DNA of 64,000 nt, taken from NCBI GenBank assembly GCA_963744305.1, contig CAVUTF010000028.1:1-64000 (forward strand). Direction: 5' to 3'. A program made the translations under genes and the position numbers. The notes under the pieces were generated by a model. The model did no database searches, was not told where the DNA came from, and saw only the letters and a program-made list of their open reading frames with translations. This DNA comes from FEN-1219 sp963744305 (lineage in GTDB: Bacteria; Pseudomonadota; Gammaproteobacteria; Steroidobacterales; Rariloculaceae). Below, piece after piece: positions 47,788-58,308 of the stretch. Every line of letters starts with the position of its first letter. The first letter of the stretch is position 1.

Positions 47788-49544
47788 ATGGTCGGGATGA
47801 AGTCGGACGTCGTCGCGGTTTACCGCAGGCTGCTCGAGTACTTGAAGCCCGCGCAACGGCGCGTCGTGCTCGCGGCGTCCATTGCGTCCGCGGCCTACGC
47901 GGCAGGCACGTTCCTCGTGCCGGACCTCATGAGCTAGCGTGATCGAGCGCCTGCAGGCGACGGGTGGCACGGTCAGGGATGCCGTCGAGGTCCCGCTCGC
48001 AATCCTCGTGCTGTTTCGGCGTGCGCGGAATCGTCGAGTTTCTGCTCGTCTACGGCTTGGACTGGGTCGGCCGCGCCGTGATCCGTGACCTGCGGACTGA
48101 TTTGTTCGGTCACTATTTGGCCTTGCCCGCGCGCTACTTCGATCGCAACTCGCGGGTGTCTTGATCTCGAGGCTGACGTACAACACGGAACAGGTCGCGG
48201 AGGCGGTTTCGACTGCGATCGTCGTGCGATGCGCGACACGATCGCGGTGATCGGCGCGCTCGCATGATGATCGTTCGCAGCCCGGCGCTGACGTTGCTGA
48301 TCAGTGTGGTGGGCCGGTCGTCGCGGTGGTTGGTCGCGGTGATGAGCCGCGCGTTTCGCCGCTACAGCACGCGAATTCAGCACTCGATGGGCGACGTCAC
48401 GAAGCTCACCGAGCAGTCGCTGCACGGCCAGCGCGTCGTCAAGGTGTTCGACGGACAAGAGCAGGAGCGCGCGGCAATTCGAGGAGATCAATCACGCGCA
48501 ATTTCCGGCTCAACGTGCGTCTCGTCGCCGTGCGCGCATGGGGCGAGGCGCTGACGCAGTACGCCGTCGCGCTGGGCGTTGCCGCCGTGATGTACTTTGT
48601 CGCCTCTTCGGTGCTCGAGGACTTGAGGGCGCCGCTTTCCTCGGCTTCATCACGGCGATGGGCATGTTGCTCTCGCCGCTGAAGCGCCTGATCAACATCA
48701 ACGCCGTCGTGCAGCGCGGCGTCGCCGCCGCCGCGAGCTTGTTCGAGATTCTCGATCAACCGGGCGAGACCGACACCGGTGCACGAATCAATCGCGCGTG
48801 CGCGCGGCGACGTCGAGTATCGCGACGTGTCGTTCCGCTACGACGCGGCAAAGACCCCGCGTGCTGCGCAACGTGAACCTCGCCGTGCCGGCGGGCGCGA
48901 AGCGTGGCGCTCGTCGGCCAGTCGGGCAGCGGCAAGTCGACGCTGGTAAGCTTGCTGCCGCGGTTCTACGACGTCGACGCGGGCGCCGTGCTGCTCGACG
49001 GCGCGGACGTGCGCGAGCTACCGCTTGCGCGATTTGCGACGGCAGATCGCGCTGGTGAGCCAGGACATCGTGCTGTTCGACGACACGATTGCGAACAACA
49101 TTGCCTACGGAGCGCTCGCCAAGCGGTCGCGCGCCGACATCGAGCGCGCCGCCGAAGCGGCATATGTCACGGAGTTCGCCGCGACGCTGCCGCACGGCCT
49201 CGACACGCGGGTCGGCGAGCGCGGCGCGCTGCTCTCGGGCGGCCAGCGCCAGCGCATCGCGATCGCGCGTGCGCTGCTCAAGGACGCGCCGGTGCTGATC
49301 CTCGACGAGGCGACTTCGGCGCTCGACACCGAGTCCGAGCGCCGCATTCAGGCCGCGCTTGACACGTCTCATGCGAGGGCGCACGACGCTCGTCATTGCG
49401 CATCGTCTGTCGACCGTCGAGCACGCCGATCGCATCGTCGTCATGCGCGAAGGCGCAGATCGTCGAGACCGGCACGCATGCGGAGCTGCTCGCGCGCGGC
49501 GGCTACTATTCGCCTCGCTGTACAAGATGCAGTTCGCCGAGTGA
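47788..49544 (+). CDS. msbA: Lipid A export ATP-binding/permease MsbA (many frame breaks)
   Basis: A homodimeric ABC exporter that flips lipid A-core across the inner membrane. From the ATG at 47,788 (or 47,797) it reads VYRRLLEYLKPAQRRVVLAASIASAAYAAG. Pieces in alternating frames then supply GGTVRDAVEVPLAILVLF, ALPARYFDRNS, RLTYNTEQVAEA, FRRYSTRIQHSMGDVTKLTEQSLHGQRVVKVF and GFITAMGMLLSPLKRL. The nucleotide-binding domain follows: DVEYRDVSFRYDAA, LVGQSGSGKSTLVSLLPRF, ALVSQDIVLFDDTIANNIAYG, LLSGGQRQRIAIARALLKDAPVLILDEATSALD and LVIAHRLSTVEHAD. At least seven slips occur. Order and motifs are complete. Confidence 0.9.
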
Positions 49545-50588
49545 GCGCCCATGCGGCCGAAAGACTTCAACAACTGCTCGCAGAGCTGTTGAATCGGATT
49601 TGGTACGGCACAGCCCGGTGCGTTGGCTGCTGTGGCCCGTCTCGCCGTCTATATCGCGCTCGCGCGGCTGCGGCGAACGGCCTATCGGCGCGGTTGGCGT
49701 GCGACCGTCGAGGCGCCGGTCCCGGTGATCGTCGTCGGCAACGTCAGCGTCGGCGGCACCGGCAAGACGCCATTCGTCATTTGGCTCGCGGACCAGCTGA
49801 AGCAGCGCGGCCGCAAGGTCGGCATCGTCGACGCGCGGCTATCGCGGCAAGGGCACCGAGTGGCCGCGCGCCGTGACTGCCGACGAGCGATCCGCAGCGA
49901 GGTCGGCGACGAGCCGGTGCTGCTTGCGCGCCGTACGGGCTGCCCCGTCGTCGCGGGCCCCGATCGCGTCGCGTGCGTCGAGGCGTCTGCTCGAGCATGC
50001 GCGCGTCGACGTGCGTGCTGTCCGACGACGGGCTGCAGCACTACCGGCTCGGCGCGCGCGTTCGAGATCGCGGTCGTCGATGGCGCGCGCGGCATGGGCA
50101 ACGGGCTCTGCTTGCCGGCCGGTCCGCTGCGCGAGCCCGTGGTCGCGGCTCAGGAAGTCGATGCGATCGTCGTGAACGGCGGCGAGTGGGGTCATGCCGG
50201 CGTGTTCCGTGCCGCAGGCCGTCGTCACGAAGGTCTAGCACTTGAAGGACGGCGCGGTGCGCACGCTCGAGTCGTTTCGCAAGGCAGCCCGTGCATGCCG
50301 TCGCCGGCATCGGCAATCCGCAGCGATTTTTCGAGCTGCTCGAGCGACGCGGATCTCGAGGTCGATCGCCGCATCCGCTCGACGGATCATGCCGAGATCG
50401 ACGCTCGAGAATCTGCGTTCGACGAGCCCGGCGCCGTGCTGATCACGGAGAAGGACGCAGTAAAATGCGAGCAGCTGCGAACGCGGACGGGTGTGGTGCG
50501 TCGTGGTCGATTTCAGGTTCGACGCCGATACTGCACGGCGCGGCTCATGCGCGTTGTTGATGCGCGACATCGGAGCAGCGGGCCGTGA
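49541..50588 (+). CDS. lpxK: Tetraacyldisaccharide 4'-kinase LpxK (frame breaks)
   Basis: Phosphorylates the 4' position of the lipid A precursor. The GTG at 49,541 overlaps the msbA stop (GTGA). N-terminal WYG.SPVRWLLWPV leads to the membrane-proximal helix. VPVIVVGNVSVGGTGKTPFVIWLADQL is the P-loop. Fragments in other frames supply VVAGPDRVA, DVVLSDDGLQHYRL-like, VDGARGMGNGLCLPAGPLREP and ITEKDAVKCEQL. At least five slips occur between 49,840 and 50,520. The TGA at 50,586-50,588 overlaps the kdsB start, the usual coupling between these two genes. Confidence 0.9.
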
Positions 50589-51347
50589 CGACAGGCTTCA
50601 TCGTCGTCATCCCGGCGCGCTATGCGTCGACGCGCTTGCCGGGCAAGCCGCTGAAGGACATCGCCGGCAAGCCGATGATCGAGTGGGTGTACCGGCAGAC
50701 CGATCGCAGAGCGGCGCGAGCGAGGTCATCGTCGCGACCGACGACGAGCGCATCGCGGCCGCGTGCCGCGCGTTCGGCGCGCGCCGTCGAGCTGACGGCG
50801 ACCGAGCATGCGAGCGGCACGGATCGGATCGCCGAGCTCGCGCGGCGGTTTGCGTGGGACGACGGTCAGATCGTCGTCAACGTGCAAGGCGACGAGCCGC
50901 TGATCTCGCCCGTCTGCATCGCGCAAACGGCGCGGCTGCTCGGCTGGCATCCGCAAGCCGCGATCGCCACGCTGATGACGCCGCTCCGAGTCCGAGGCCG
51001 AGTTTCGCGACCCGAACTTCGTCAAGGTCGTGACGGACAAGGACGGTTGGGCGCTGTACTTCAGCCGCGCGCCGATCCCGTGGCCGCGCGATGGCGGACG
51101 GCCGGCGCGTGCAGCGGCACATCGGTTTGTATGCCTATCGCGCCGGGGAGCTTGAAAGCGATCAGCGCCGCGCCGCCGTGCGCGCTCGAGGAGGTCGAGA
51201 AGCTCGAGCAGCTGCGCGCGCTGTGGCTCGGGCTTCGGATCATCGTGGCAGAAGGCCGTCGAACCGCCGTCGCCGCACGTCGACACGGAGGAGGATCTCG
51301 CGAAGGTCCGTCGCTATCTCGAGCGTGCGCCGCGACCGTGCAGTTGA
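50585..51347 (+). CDS. kdsB: 3-deoxy-manno-octulosonate cytidylyltransferase KdsB (frame breaks)
   Basis: Activates Kdo as CMP-Kdo for lipopolysaccharide core assembly. The GTG at 50,585 opens FIVVIPARYASTRLPGKPLKDIAGKPMIEWVY. A shift gives EVIVATDDERIAAACRAFGA, then VELTATEHASGTDRIAELARR and VVNVQGDEPLISP. After further shifts come FVKVVTDKDGWALYFSRAPIPWPRD, HIGLYAYRAGEL and CALEEVEKLEQLRALWLGLRI, with the likely end RYLERAPRPCS at 51,345-51,347. About five single-base slips occur. With kdsA at 6.4 kb, the Kdo pathway is well represented in this window. Confidence 0.9.
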
Positions 51348-51389
51348 CCTCGACATGAGAGAGCTGCTCGGAAAAGCCTGAAACGCACG

Positions 51390-51935
51390 ATGGCGAGGCT
51401 CGTCGGCGACGAAGCCGCCCGCGGAGGCGCTCGCGTCGCGGCGAGTCTTGTTCGTCTGCATGGGCAACATCTGCCGATCGCCGACGGCCGAAGGCGTGTT
51501 CCGCAAGCTGCTCGCCGAGCAGCGCGCCCGAGCTCGACGTCGAAGTCGATTCTGCCGGCACGCATGGCTATCACGTGGGTCGCGCCCCCGATCCGCGCGC
51601 GTGTCGCGCGGCCGAGCGCCGCGGCGTCGATCTCAAGCAGCTGCGCGCGCGGCGGGTGACCGAGCAGGATTTCGAGCATTTCGAGCTCGTGCTCGCGATG
51701 GACGAGCAGAATCGGCGAGTTCCTGCTCGAGCTGTGCGCCGCCCGAGTATCGCCACCGGGTCAGATTGTTTTTGGAGTTCGCGCCCGCACGCGGGTCGGC
51801 GCGAGGTGCCCGATCCGTACTACGGCGGCAGCAACGGCTTCGAGCACGTCCTCGATCTCGTCGAGGAGGCCGCCGCGGGCCTCCTCGAGCATCTGCGGAA
51901 GCCGCCGGAGCGGCAGCGTCCCGACGAGGAACTGA
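51390..51935 (+). CDS. Low-molecular-weight protein-tyrosine phosphatase (frame breaks)
   Basis: An LMW-PTP/arsenate-reductase-fold phosphatase. The P-loop VLFVCMGNICRSPTAEGVFRKLL carries the CxxxxxR catalytic motif. DVEVDSAGTHGYHVGRAPDPRA and RRGVDLKQLRARRV follow in another frame, then LVLAMDEQN and the general-acid loop EVPDPYYGGSNGFEHVLDLVEEAA. The end is taken at the TGA at 51,933-51,935. Four slips occur. Bacterial members dephosphorylate tyrosine-autokinases of polysaccharide export or small substrates. The msbA-lpxK-kdsB-phosphatase order recurs in gammaproteobacteria. It is convergent with rne, with a 9-base gap. Confidence 0.87.
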
Positions 51936-51944
51936 CTCTCGAGC

Positions 51945-54452
51945 TCAGCGGGGTTGCCGGTCGCTCCGTTCCGGTCGCACCCAGATCGCCGTCGGCGGGC
52001 TGCTTCGGCGCGGGTGCCTCGGCCTCCACGCTCGCGGCCCGATGCTCGGAGTCGTCGGTGTCCCTGTGCTCTTGCGCTGGGGCTTCCGGAAACGGGCTCG
52101 ATTCGCGCGGCGGTTCCTGGAAAGGCTCCGTAGTCTGCGCTCGGCGCGCTCGCAGTCGCCCGTACTCTCAGCGGGCTCGCTCCAAGCCGGGGCCTCCTGG
52201 CGTGGCGCTCCCTCGAGCGCGACGTCGCCTGAGCTTTCCGGTTCGGAGTATTCCGGTTCGCGCAGGTCCCGCGGCTCGGCGGCGCGCTCTTGCGCTTCCG
52301 CCGCGTATTTCGCGTTCGGGCGCGTTGCCGTCCGTTGCGAGGCGCGGGCGCATCACGGAACCCGTTGCCGTCTTGCCTGCGCGGTCCCGTATCCGTCCGC
52401 GGTTGGTCTTGTCGCGGCCCCTCTTGGCCCTGCTGAGGGCGTTGGCCGCGGCGATTGCGCGAGCGCGCGGCTCCGACCGCCCGAGCCCTGGTCGCCGCGG
52501 TTCGGTCTCATCGCGGTGTTGTCGCTCGGCGGCCGATTCGCGCGTGGCTTGTTCCGGCCCCGGTCCCTTTCTCGATCCCGATCTCGATCACGGTCGCGAT
52601 CCCTGTCTCGGTCGCGGCCGCGCGACTCCTGCTGGGGCCGCCGATCGCGCGTTCCCGGTGTTGGGGCCGCCGATCCGCCTCGGCTCGGCGCGGCTCTCGC
52701 GCGCGGCACTTGCGCTTCGGCCGCCGGCGCCGAAAGGCACCCAAACAGCCGCTGCCAAAGCGTCGGCCCCTGCGGCTTCGGCGGCGCCGGCCGCGGTGCG
52801 GGTTCAGGCTCGGAGGGCGGTGTGGGCGCCGGTGTGCCGGCAGGACGTGCGAAACCGCGGCTTCCTCGGTTTTCGGTGACGCCTTGACTTCCTCGTAGGC
52901 GACGCTCGGATCCGGCTTCGGATCGAGGAGCTTGTAGCTCGTTGCCCGCGTTCTCCGGCAAGGCCGGCCTCGTCGTCGCGGACGCGCCGCAACGAGTAGT
53001 TCGGCGTCTCGAGATCCGGATTGCCGAGCAGCACGACGGTGACGCCGTTAGCGTCCTGCAGCGTCTGGACCCAATCGCGCTTCTCGTTGAGCATGTAGTT
53101 CGCGACGTCCATCGGCAGCTGCGCAATGACCTTCGCCGTGCGCTCCTTGCGCGCTTCCTCGCCGACCAAGCGCAGGATCGCGAGCGCCAGCGACTCGACG
53201 CTGCGAATGTTGCCGGCGCCGCTGCAGCGCGGGCAGTTATCGATTGCGTCGCTTCCTCGAGGGACGGGCGCAGCCGTTGCCGCGACAGTCTCGAGCAGGC
53301 CGAAGCGCGAGATCTTGCCGATCTGAATACGCGCGCGGTCGTGGCGCACGGCGTCGCGCAGCTTGTTCCTCGACCTCGCGCTGATTGCGCTGCGGGCCCA
53401 TGTCGATGAAGTCGACGACGACGAGGCCGCCCAAGTCGCGGATCCGCAGCTGCCGGCCGATCTCGTCGGCGGCTTCGAGGTTCGTGTTGAGCGCCGTCTC
53501 CTCGATGTCCTCGCCCTTCGTCGAGCGTGCCGAGTTGATGTCGATCGCCGTCAGGGCCTCGGTGCGGTCGATGACGATGCTGCCGCCCGAAGGCAGCTGC
53601 ACTTTGTGGCCGTAAGCCGACTCGATCTGGCTCTCGATCTGATAGCGCGTGAACAGAGGGACCGTGTTGGTCGTCGTAGAGCTTGAGCTTGCTTGAGGTT
53701 GTGCGGCAGCACCCGCTCCATGAACTCGACGCTTCCTGATAGACGCGGTTGGCTGTCGATCAGGATTTCGCCGATGTCGTTCGAGAAGTAGTCGCGCAGC
53801 GCGCGCACGATGGCGTTGCCTTCCTGATAGATCAGGAACGGCGCGGGGCGCGTGACGACGACTTGCTTGATGGCTTCCCAGACCCGCAGCAGGTAGTCGA
53901 GGTCCCACTTGAGCTCCTCGGTCGTGCGGCCGATGCCGGCCGTGCGCACGATGCAGCCCATGCCGTCGGGCGACCTGCGAGGTCCTCGAGCGACTGGCGG
54001 ACGATGTCGCGCTCCTCGCCCTGGATGCGGCGCGAGACTCCGCCCGCGCCGGGGTTGTTCGGCATCAGCACGATGAATCGCCCAGCCAGGCTGATGAAGG
54101 TCGTCAGCGCCGCACCTTTGGTGCCGCGTTCTTCCTTATCGACTTGGACGACGATTTCCTGGCCTTCGCGCAGAACGTCGCGGATCTGGACGCGATCGCC
54201 CGACTCGGGCTGCTTGACGAAGTACTCGCTCGAGATTTCCTTGAGAGGCAGGAAACCGTGGCGCTGGACGCCGAAATCTACGAAGCAGGCCTCGAGGCTC
54301 GGTTCGATCCGAGTGATGCGGCCTTTGTAGATGTTCGACTTGCGCTGTTCTCTGGAGGGTACCTCGATGTCGAGATCATAGAGCTTTTGGCCATCCACCA
54401 TGGCCACGCGCAACTCTTCCCGTTGAGTTGCATTCACCAACATTCGTTTCAT
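51945..54452 (-). CDS. rne: Ribonuclease E (many frame breaks)
   Basis: The essential endoribonuclease scaffold of the degradosome. It begins MKRMLVNATQREELRVAMVDGQKLYDLDIEVPSREQRKSNIYKGRI (S1-like region at about 30-120). GMGCIVRTAGIGR, then SGGSIVIDRTEALTAIDINSAR (catalytic Asp residues), LGGLVVVDFIDM, the zinc-link CPRCSGAGNIRS and LPMDVANYMLNEKR follow. The C-terminal half is disordered, Pro/Arg-rich, with a run of Arg-Asp dipeptides and PKPQGPTLWQRLFG. Five or more slips interrupt it. The chosen stop (TGA complement, 51,945-51,947) gives about 835 residues and lies next to the convergent phosphatase gene. Confidence 0.92.
52563..52625 (-). repeat. Arg-Asp dipeptide-coding tandem repeat inside rne
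   Basis: A 6-base period (GATCGN/GACCGN-like on the coding strand) repeats about ten times, encoding alternating Arg and Asp in the unstructured C-terminal part of RNase E. Individual units differ at third positions, so the dipeptide rather than the DNA is conserved. Arg-rich segments in this region of RNase E commonly bind RNA. Confidence 0.8.
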
Positions 54453-54774
54453 AAATCCTCAGTGCCATAGCGGCGGTGCACGGAGGCTCGGTTCGATAAC
54501 CGCGGTCTGCGAGAGAGTGCGGCCGAGCCGGTGCTCGGCTGCAGCACGATGCTCATGGAGGTAGCGGCGCTGCTCGATCCGTGACTCGGTCTATCGGCGT
54601 TAGATTTGCTACGGAGAGCCATCGCCTTACGCAGATGCGGGACCCGAAATCTCCGGTCCGCCTATGTAGTGATGTTCCTTGAAACTGGCAGCTCGCCTGG
54701 TTGAGCTACCGCCAGAATAAGGCTCGGGAGCGTTCGGGCGACTTACCCGGCGTGGGCCGCTTCCCGTGCGCGGT
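54453..54774 (-). promoter_or_regulatory. Long rne 5' leader, possible autoregulatory element
   Basis: No gene is recognisable between rne and rluC. If transcription starts about 7 bases after the -10 described in the next entry, the rne leader is about 315 bases. It contains several GC-rich inverted repeats, for example AGCCGAGC...GCTCGGCT-like pairing at 54,523-54,542. E. coli rne has a comparable leader that lets RNase E control its own mRNA. The equivalence is inference. Confidence 0.45.
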
Positions 54775-54802
54775 ACTATAACATACGGTTCTTCAGGCTC
54801 AA
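54775..54802 (-). promoter_or_regulatory. Sigma-70-type promoter for rne
   Basis: On the reverse strand a -35 TTGAGC (54,797-54,802) and a -10 TATAGT (54,775-54,780) are separated by 16 bases in a locally AT-rich stretch. They face rne. Read by eye; not experimentally supported. Confidence 0.6.
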
Positions 54803-54886
54803 TTCGTACGCCGTTGAATCCACCGCAAAAACACCCCCGCAGAACGTCGGGCGCCGTCCGTCCGCCACGAGACATCGAGTCCGAGA

Positions 54887-55837
54887 GTGGCCGGGCAACG
54901 GCTCGACAACTACCTGCTCGGCGAGCTGCAAAGGCGTGCCGCGCAGCCACGTTTATCGGCTGATTCGCTCGGGGCAGGTGCGCGTGAACTCGGGGCGCGT
55001 ACGAGCCCGAGCTACCGGCTGCAAGCCGGCGATCGCGTCCGCGTTCCGCCCGTCGGCGTCCGCGCCGCAGCGCCGCGCTGGCGGTCGCGCGACGATCGGC
55101 TCGATTGGCTCGCCGAGCGCATCGTCTACGAGGATCGAGCGCTTGCTCGTGCTCGACAAGCCGGCCGGGCTCGCCGTCCATGGCGGCAGCGGCGTCAGCT
55201 TGGGCTGCATCGAGGCGCTGCGCGCTCTTGCGTCCGCGAGAGCAAGGAGCTCGAGCTCGCTCACCGCCTGGACCGCGGCACGTCGGGCTGTCTGCTGCTC
55301 GCGAAGCGGCGCAGCGCGCTGCGAGTGCTGCACGCACTGCTGCGCGAGGGCGCCGTCGACAAGCGCTATCTGGCTCTCGTGAAAGGCCGCTGGCCCGAGG
55401 GCACGACCGAGATCGACGCGCCGCTCGTGACGCGCCGCGTCGGCGGCGAAGCCCGCGTGAAGGTCGACGCGTCCGGCAAGGAGGCGCGCAGCACGTTCCG
55501 CTGCTCGAGCCGTTCGGCAAGACGGCATCGTTGCTCGAGGTCTGCGATCGACACCGGCCGAACGCATCAAATCCGCGTGCATGCCGCGCACGCCGGCCAT
55601 CCGGTGGCCGGCGACGAGCGCTACGGCGACGACGAGTTCAACGCGTAGCTTGAGGATCTTCGGCTTGCGGCGGATGTTCCTGCATGCGCATTCGCTGTCG
55701 TTCGACTGGCCCGACACCGGCGAGCCGTTTCAGCGTCGAGCGCGCCGTTGCCCGACGAGCTCGCAAGCCGTGCTGACCGCGCTCGAAGCCAAGAGCTCGC
55801 CATCGGCAGCGAGCGGATCGGCGCCCAGCTGCCTTGA
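54887..55837 (+). CDS. rluC: 23S rRNA pseudouridine synthase RluC-like (frame breaks)
   Basis: Pseudouridine synthase for 23S rRNA (RluC modifies 955, 2504 and 2580 in E. coli). The GTG at 54,887 gives AGQRLDNYLLGEL. A shift gives the S4-domain PRSHVYRLIRSGQVRVNSGRV. The catalytic region is HRLDRGTSGCLLLAKRRSAL (HRLDRxTSG, catalytic Asp), then DKRYLALVKGRW, GRTHQIRVHAAHAGHPVAGDERYG and a final RMFLHAHSLSFDWPDTGEPF. About four slips occur. The end is uncertain (55,837 or 55,874) and overlaps the convergent maf 3' region. No ATG lies upstream in frame, so GTG is taken. Confidence 0.9.
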
Positions 55838-56399
55838 GCGTCGCGCGCAACGAAGATCAGCGGCAGGCCGATGAGCGCGGTCGGGTCGTGCGACGACGAT
55901 CCGCTCGAACAGCGCGACTCCGAGCCCTTCGGCCTTGAAGCTGCCGGCGCAGTCGAGCGGGCTGCTCGAGCCGCACGATAGCTGTTCGAGCGCGGCGGCG
56001 TCGAGTCGCGGAACCGCACTTCGGTGCGGTCGACGTGCTGACCAGCGTCTCGCCGCGAGCGCTGGTCGATCACCGCGACGGCCGTGTGGAACAGCGACGG
56101 TTCTGCCTTGGCAGGCGCGGAGCTGCGCGACGGCGACGTCGCGCTGATCGCCGGGCTTGCGCAGCAGGCGGCCGTCGAGCGAGGCGACCTGATCGGAGCC
56201 GATCGACGATGGCGTCGGCGGCGCTCGACGCTCTCGCGCCTTGGCCAGGGCGAGCCGCGCGGCGAGCGCTGCCGGGGCTTCGCCGGGTCGCTGGCGTCCT
56301 CGTCGACGCCGGGCGCGCGCGTCATCGAACGGGCAGCCCGAGCCGCGCGAGCAGCTCGCGGCGATAACGGGAAGTCGAGGCCAGGATGAACTGCGGCAT
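55730..56399 (-). CDS. Maf-family nucleotide pyrophosphatase (frame breaks)
   Basis: A Maf/YceF-type protein that hydrolyses non-canonical or modified nucleoside triphosphates. The ATG at 56,399 gives MPQFILASTSRYRRELLARLGLP. Other frames supply the family segments ARPGVDEDAS, IGSDQVASLDGRLLRKPG, a middle part, AGSFKAEGLGVALFE and SHDPTALIGLPLIFVAR. The 3' end is ambiguous: core homology ends near 55,805 and the frame GADPLAADGE..ARR stops at 55,730-55,732. At least four slips occur. Placement between rluC and yceD is the normal gammaproteobacterial order, but here the gene is reversed relative to its neighbours. Confidence 0.85.
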
Positions 56400-56483
56400 C
56401 GCGTGCGGCAACAGCTTCAAGGATCGGGAGCTCGTAACTCACGGTTTTGACGCAGAAACCCGCTCACTTATCATGCGCGGCCT

Positions 56484-56982
56484 ATGTCCGGCTCGCTGCA
56501 CGCCTGGTACAGTTTGCGCGATCTGGAATCGTTGGCTGCATCGGAGAGGTTACGCTCAGCGGTGAGCTTGCTCGGCAGCTGACGCAGGCTTGTCGAGCCT
56601 GCTCCATCGGAGTCGGCAGTGTAAGAGCAACACTGAGTTTTCGACAGCGCGGCGGTTGGCTGGCGTCTGCGGCTCGAATACGAGGCTGCGGTGGAGCTCG
56701 TGTGCCAGCGTTGCCTCGAGCCGTTTCGGCAGCGAGCTGGCGGAGACGGTCGAGATCGTCGCTGGTCGAACGGAGGCCGTCGATGCCGGCGGCAGTACCG
56801 GAGGGGTTCGAGCCGTTCGAGTCTGGAGGGCGGACGGTTGCAGCCCGGCGCAGCTGATCGAGGACGAGTTGATCGTCGCGATTCCGCTCGTGCCGAAGCA
56901 CGCCCGAGTCGAGGACTGTGGTAGCTTGGCGCGGCGTTTGTCGGCCGAGACGGTGAGCGAGCCGTGGGCGGCCGCTGAATAG
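56484..56982 (+). CDS. yceD: YceD/DUF177-family protein (frame breaks)
   Basis: A small acidic protein regularly encoded before rpmF and implicated in 23S rRNA processing in plants and bacteria. MSGSLHAWYSLRDLESLAASE starts at 56,484. Fragments in other frames give SVRATLSFRQ, YEAAVELVCQRCLEPF (the conserved Cys-x-x-Cys CQRC), SELAETVEIV, LIEDELIVAIPLVPKH and the end AETVSEPWAAAE. Two to four slips occur. The second cysteine pair typical of the family is weakly visible (VEDCGS). Confidence 0.85.
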
Positions 56983-57002
56983 TTAGGTTCGAGGAGATTG
57001 CA

Positions 57003-57196
57003 ATGGCAGTTCAGAAGAGCCGCAAGACGCCCTCTCGGCGTGACATGCGTCGTTCGCACGATGCATTGACCGGCCCGACGTTGTCGGTGGACGCCACCAC
57101 CGGAGTGACGCATCGGCGTCATCACGTCACGGCCGACGGCTATCTACCGCGGCAAGAAGGTGTTCGAAGTCCCGCAGGACAGCCGAGCAAGAGTAG
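57003..57196 (+). CDS. rpmF: 50S ribosomal protein L32 (frame break)
   Basis: MAVQKSRKTPSRRDMRRSHDAL is the classic L32 N-terminus, followed by GVTHRRHHVTADGY. A slip near 57,147 turns what should be YYRGKKVFEV (GYYRGKKV) into YLPRQEGV. The end is placed at the TAG at 57,194-57,196. A second reading (VPQDSRARVV..) runs on without a stop toward plsX and is less likely. A GAGGAG ribosome site lies at 56,989-56,995. The yceD-rpmF-plsX-fabH block is conserved across Gammaproteobacteria. Confidence 0.92.
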
Positions 57197-57267
57197 TCGC
57201 TTTGGCTCTCGCGTTGCTGGCGAGCTCCGCCCAGTTGCGCAAGCCGTCACTCGAGTCCAAGTCCCGC

Positions 57268-58308
57268 GTGAGTCGCAAGGTCACAATTGCCTTGGACGCC
57301 ATGGGCGGAGACCATGGGCCCGAGGCCGTGGTTCCGGCGGCGCTTGCGACGCTCGAGCGGACGATTCGGTCAGCCTCGATGCTCGTGGGCTTGCCCGACG
57401 TGCTCGAGCGAAGCAAAGCGGCAGGCCGGCGATCGCTACGGCATCGCGGCTCGGCTTCAAAGTCGGCCACGCGAAGTCGTCGTCGATGGACGAGCCGCCG
57501 GCGGACGCGTTGCGCCGCAAGAAAGATCGTCGCTGCGAGTCGCGATCGAGCTCGTGAAGAGCGGCGAGGCCGACGCGTGCGTCAGCTCCGGCAACACCGG
57601 CGCCTGATGGCGACGGCCCGCTACGTTCTGAAGACGCTGCCCGGCATCGATCGGCCGGCGATAATTTCGGCCGTGCCCGGGGTCGAAGGGCCCGACGTAC
57701 ATGCTCGATCTCGGCGCGAACGTCGGGTGCACGCCGGAGCACCTGCTGCAGTTCGCGTTGATGGGTTCGGTCGTCGCCGAGGACATGCTCGAGATCGCGC
57801 GGCCGCGCGTCGGGCTGCTGAACATCGGGCTCAGAGGACATCAAGGGCAATGAGACCGTGCGCGAGGCCGGGCGAGCTGCTCGCCGGCAGCGGCTTGAAC
57901 TACGTCGGATTCGTCGAGGGCGACGGAATATTTCACGCCGACGTCGACGTCGTCGTCAGCGACGGGTTCGTCGGCAACGTGGCGCTGAAGACGATGGAAG
58001 GCGTCGCACGGCTGATCAGCTCGTTTCTTGAAGGAGGAATTTCACCGCAGCATGTTGCGCGGGCTGCAGGGCTCGATTGCACAAGTCCGCCCTCGACGCC
58101 ATTGCGCGACGCGGCTCGACCCGCGGCGCTACAACGGTGCGAGCCTCGTCGGGCTGAACGGCGTCGTGCTTGAAGAGCCACGGCTCCGCCGATCAATTCG
58201 CGTTCGAGAACGCCGTCAAGGCGGCGATCGTCGAGGCGCGCAAGGGTGTGCCGGTGCAAATCGGCAAACTCATCGAGAATCAGCCGCACAGAATGTACTC
58301 GCGCATAG
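57268..58308 (+). CDS. plsX: Phosphate acyltransferase PlsX (frame breaks)
   Basis: PlsX converts acyl-ACP to acyl-phosphate for phospholipid synthesis. The GTG at 57,268 gives SRKVTIALDAMGGDHGPEAVVPAALATLE. Other frames supply [126 protein letters not shown] and GASLVGLNGVVLKSHG. Around six slips occur. The stop is uncertain; the TAG at 58,306-58,308 would overlap fabH by 16 bases. Confidence 0.9.

Noticed and set aside
52563..52625. A CRISPR-like or satellite array
   Set aside because: The 6-base period matches coding for Arg-Asp pairs within rne, with variable third positions and no spacers.
54480..54620. A tRNA or small RNA in the rne-rluC gap
   Set aside because: A TTCGA-like word occurs, but no cloverleaf with acceptor, anticodon and T arms could be drawn; the stretch is better explained as rne leader.
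57003..57557. L32 extended by a long C-terminal tail into plsX
   Set aside because: The tail is the frameshifted reading of the true L32 end and the plsX 5' region.
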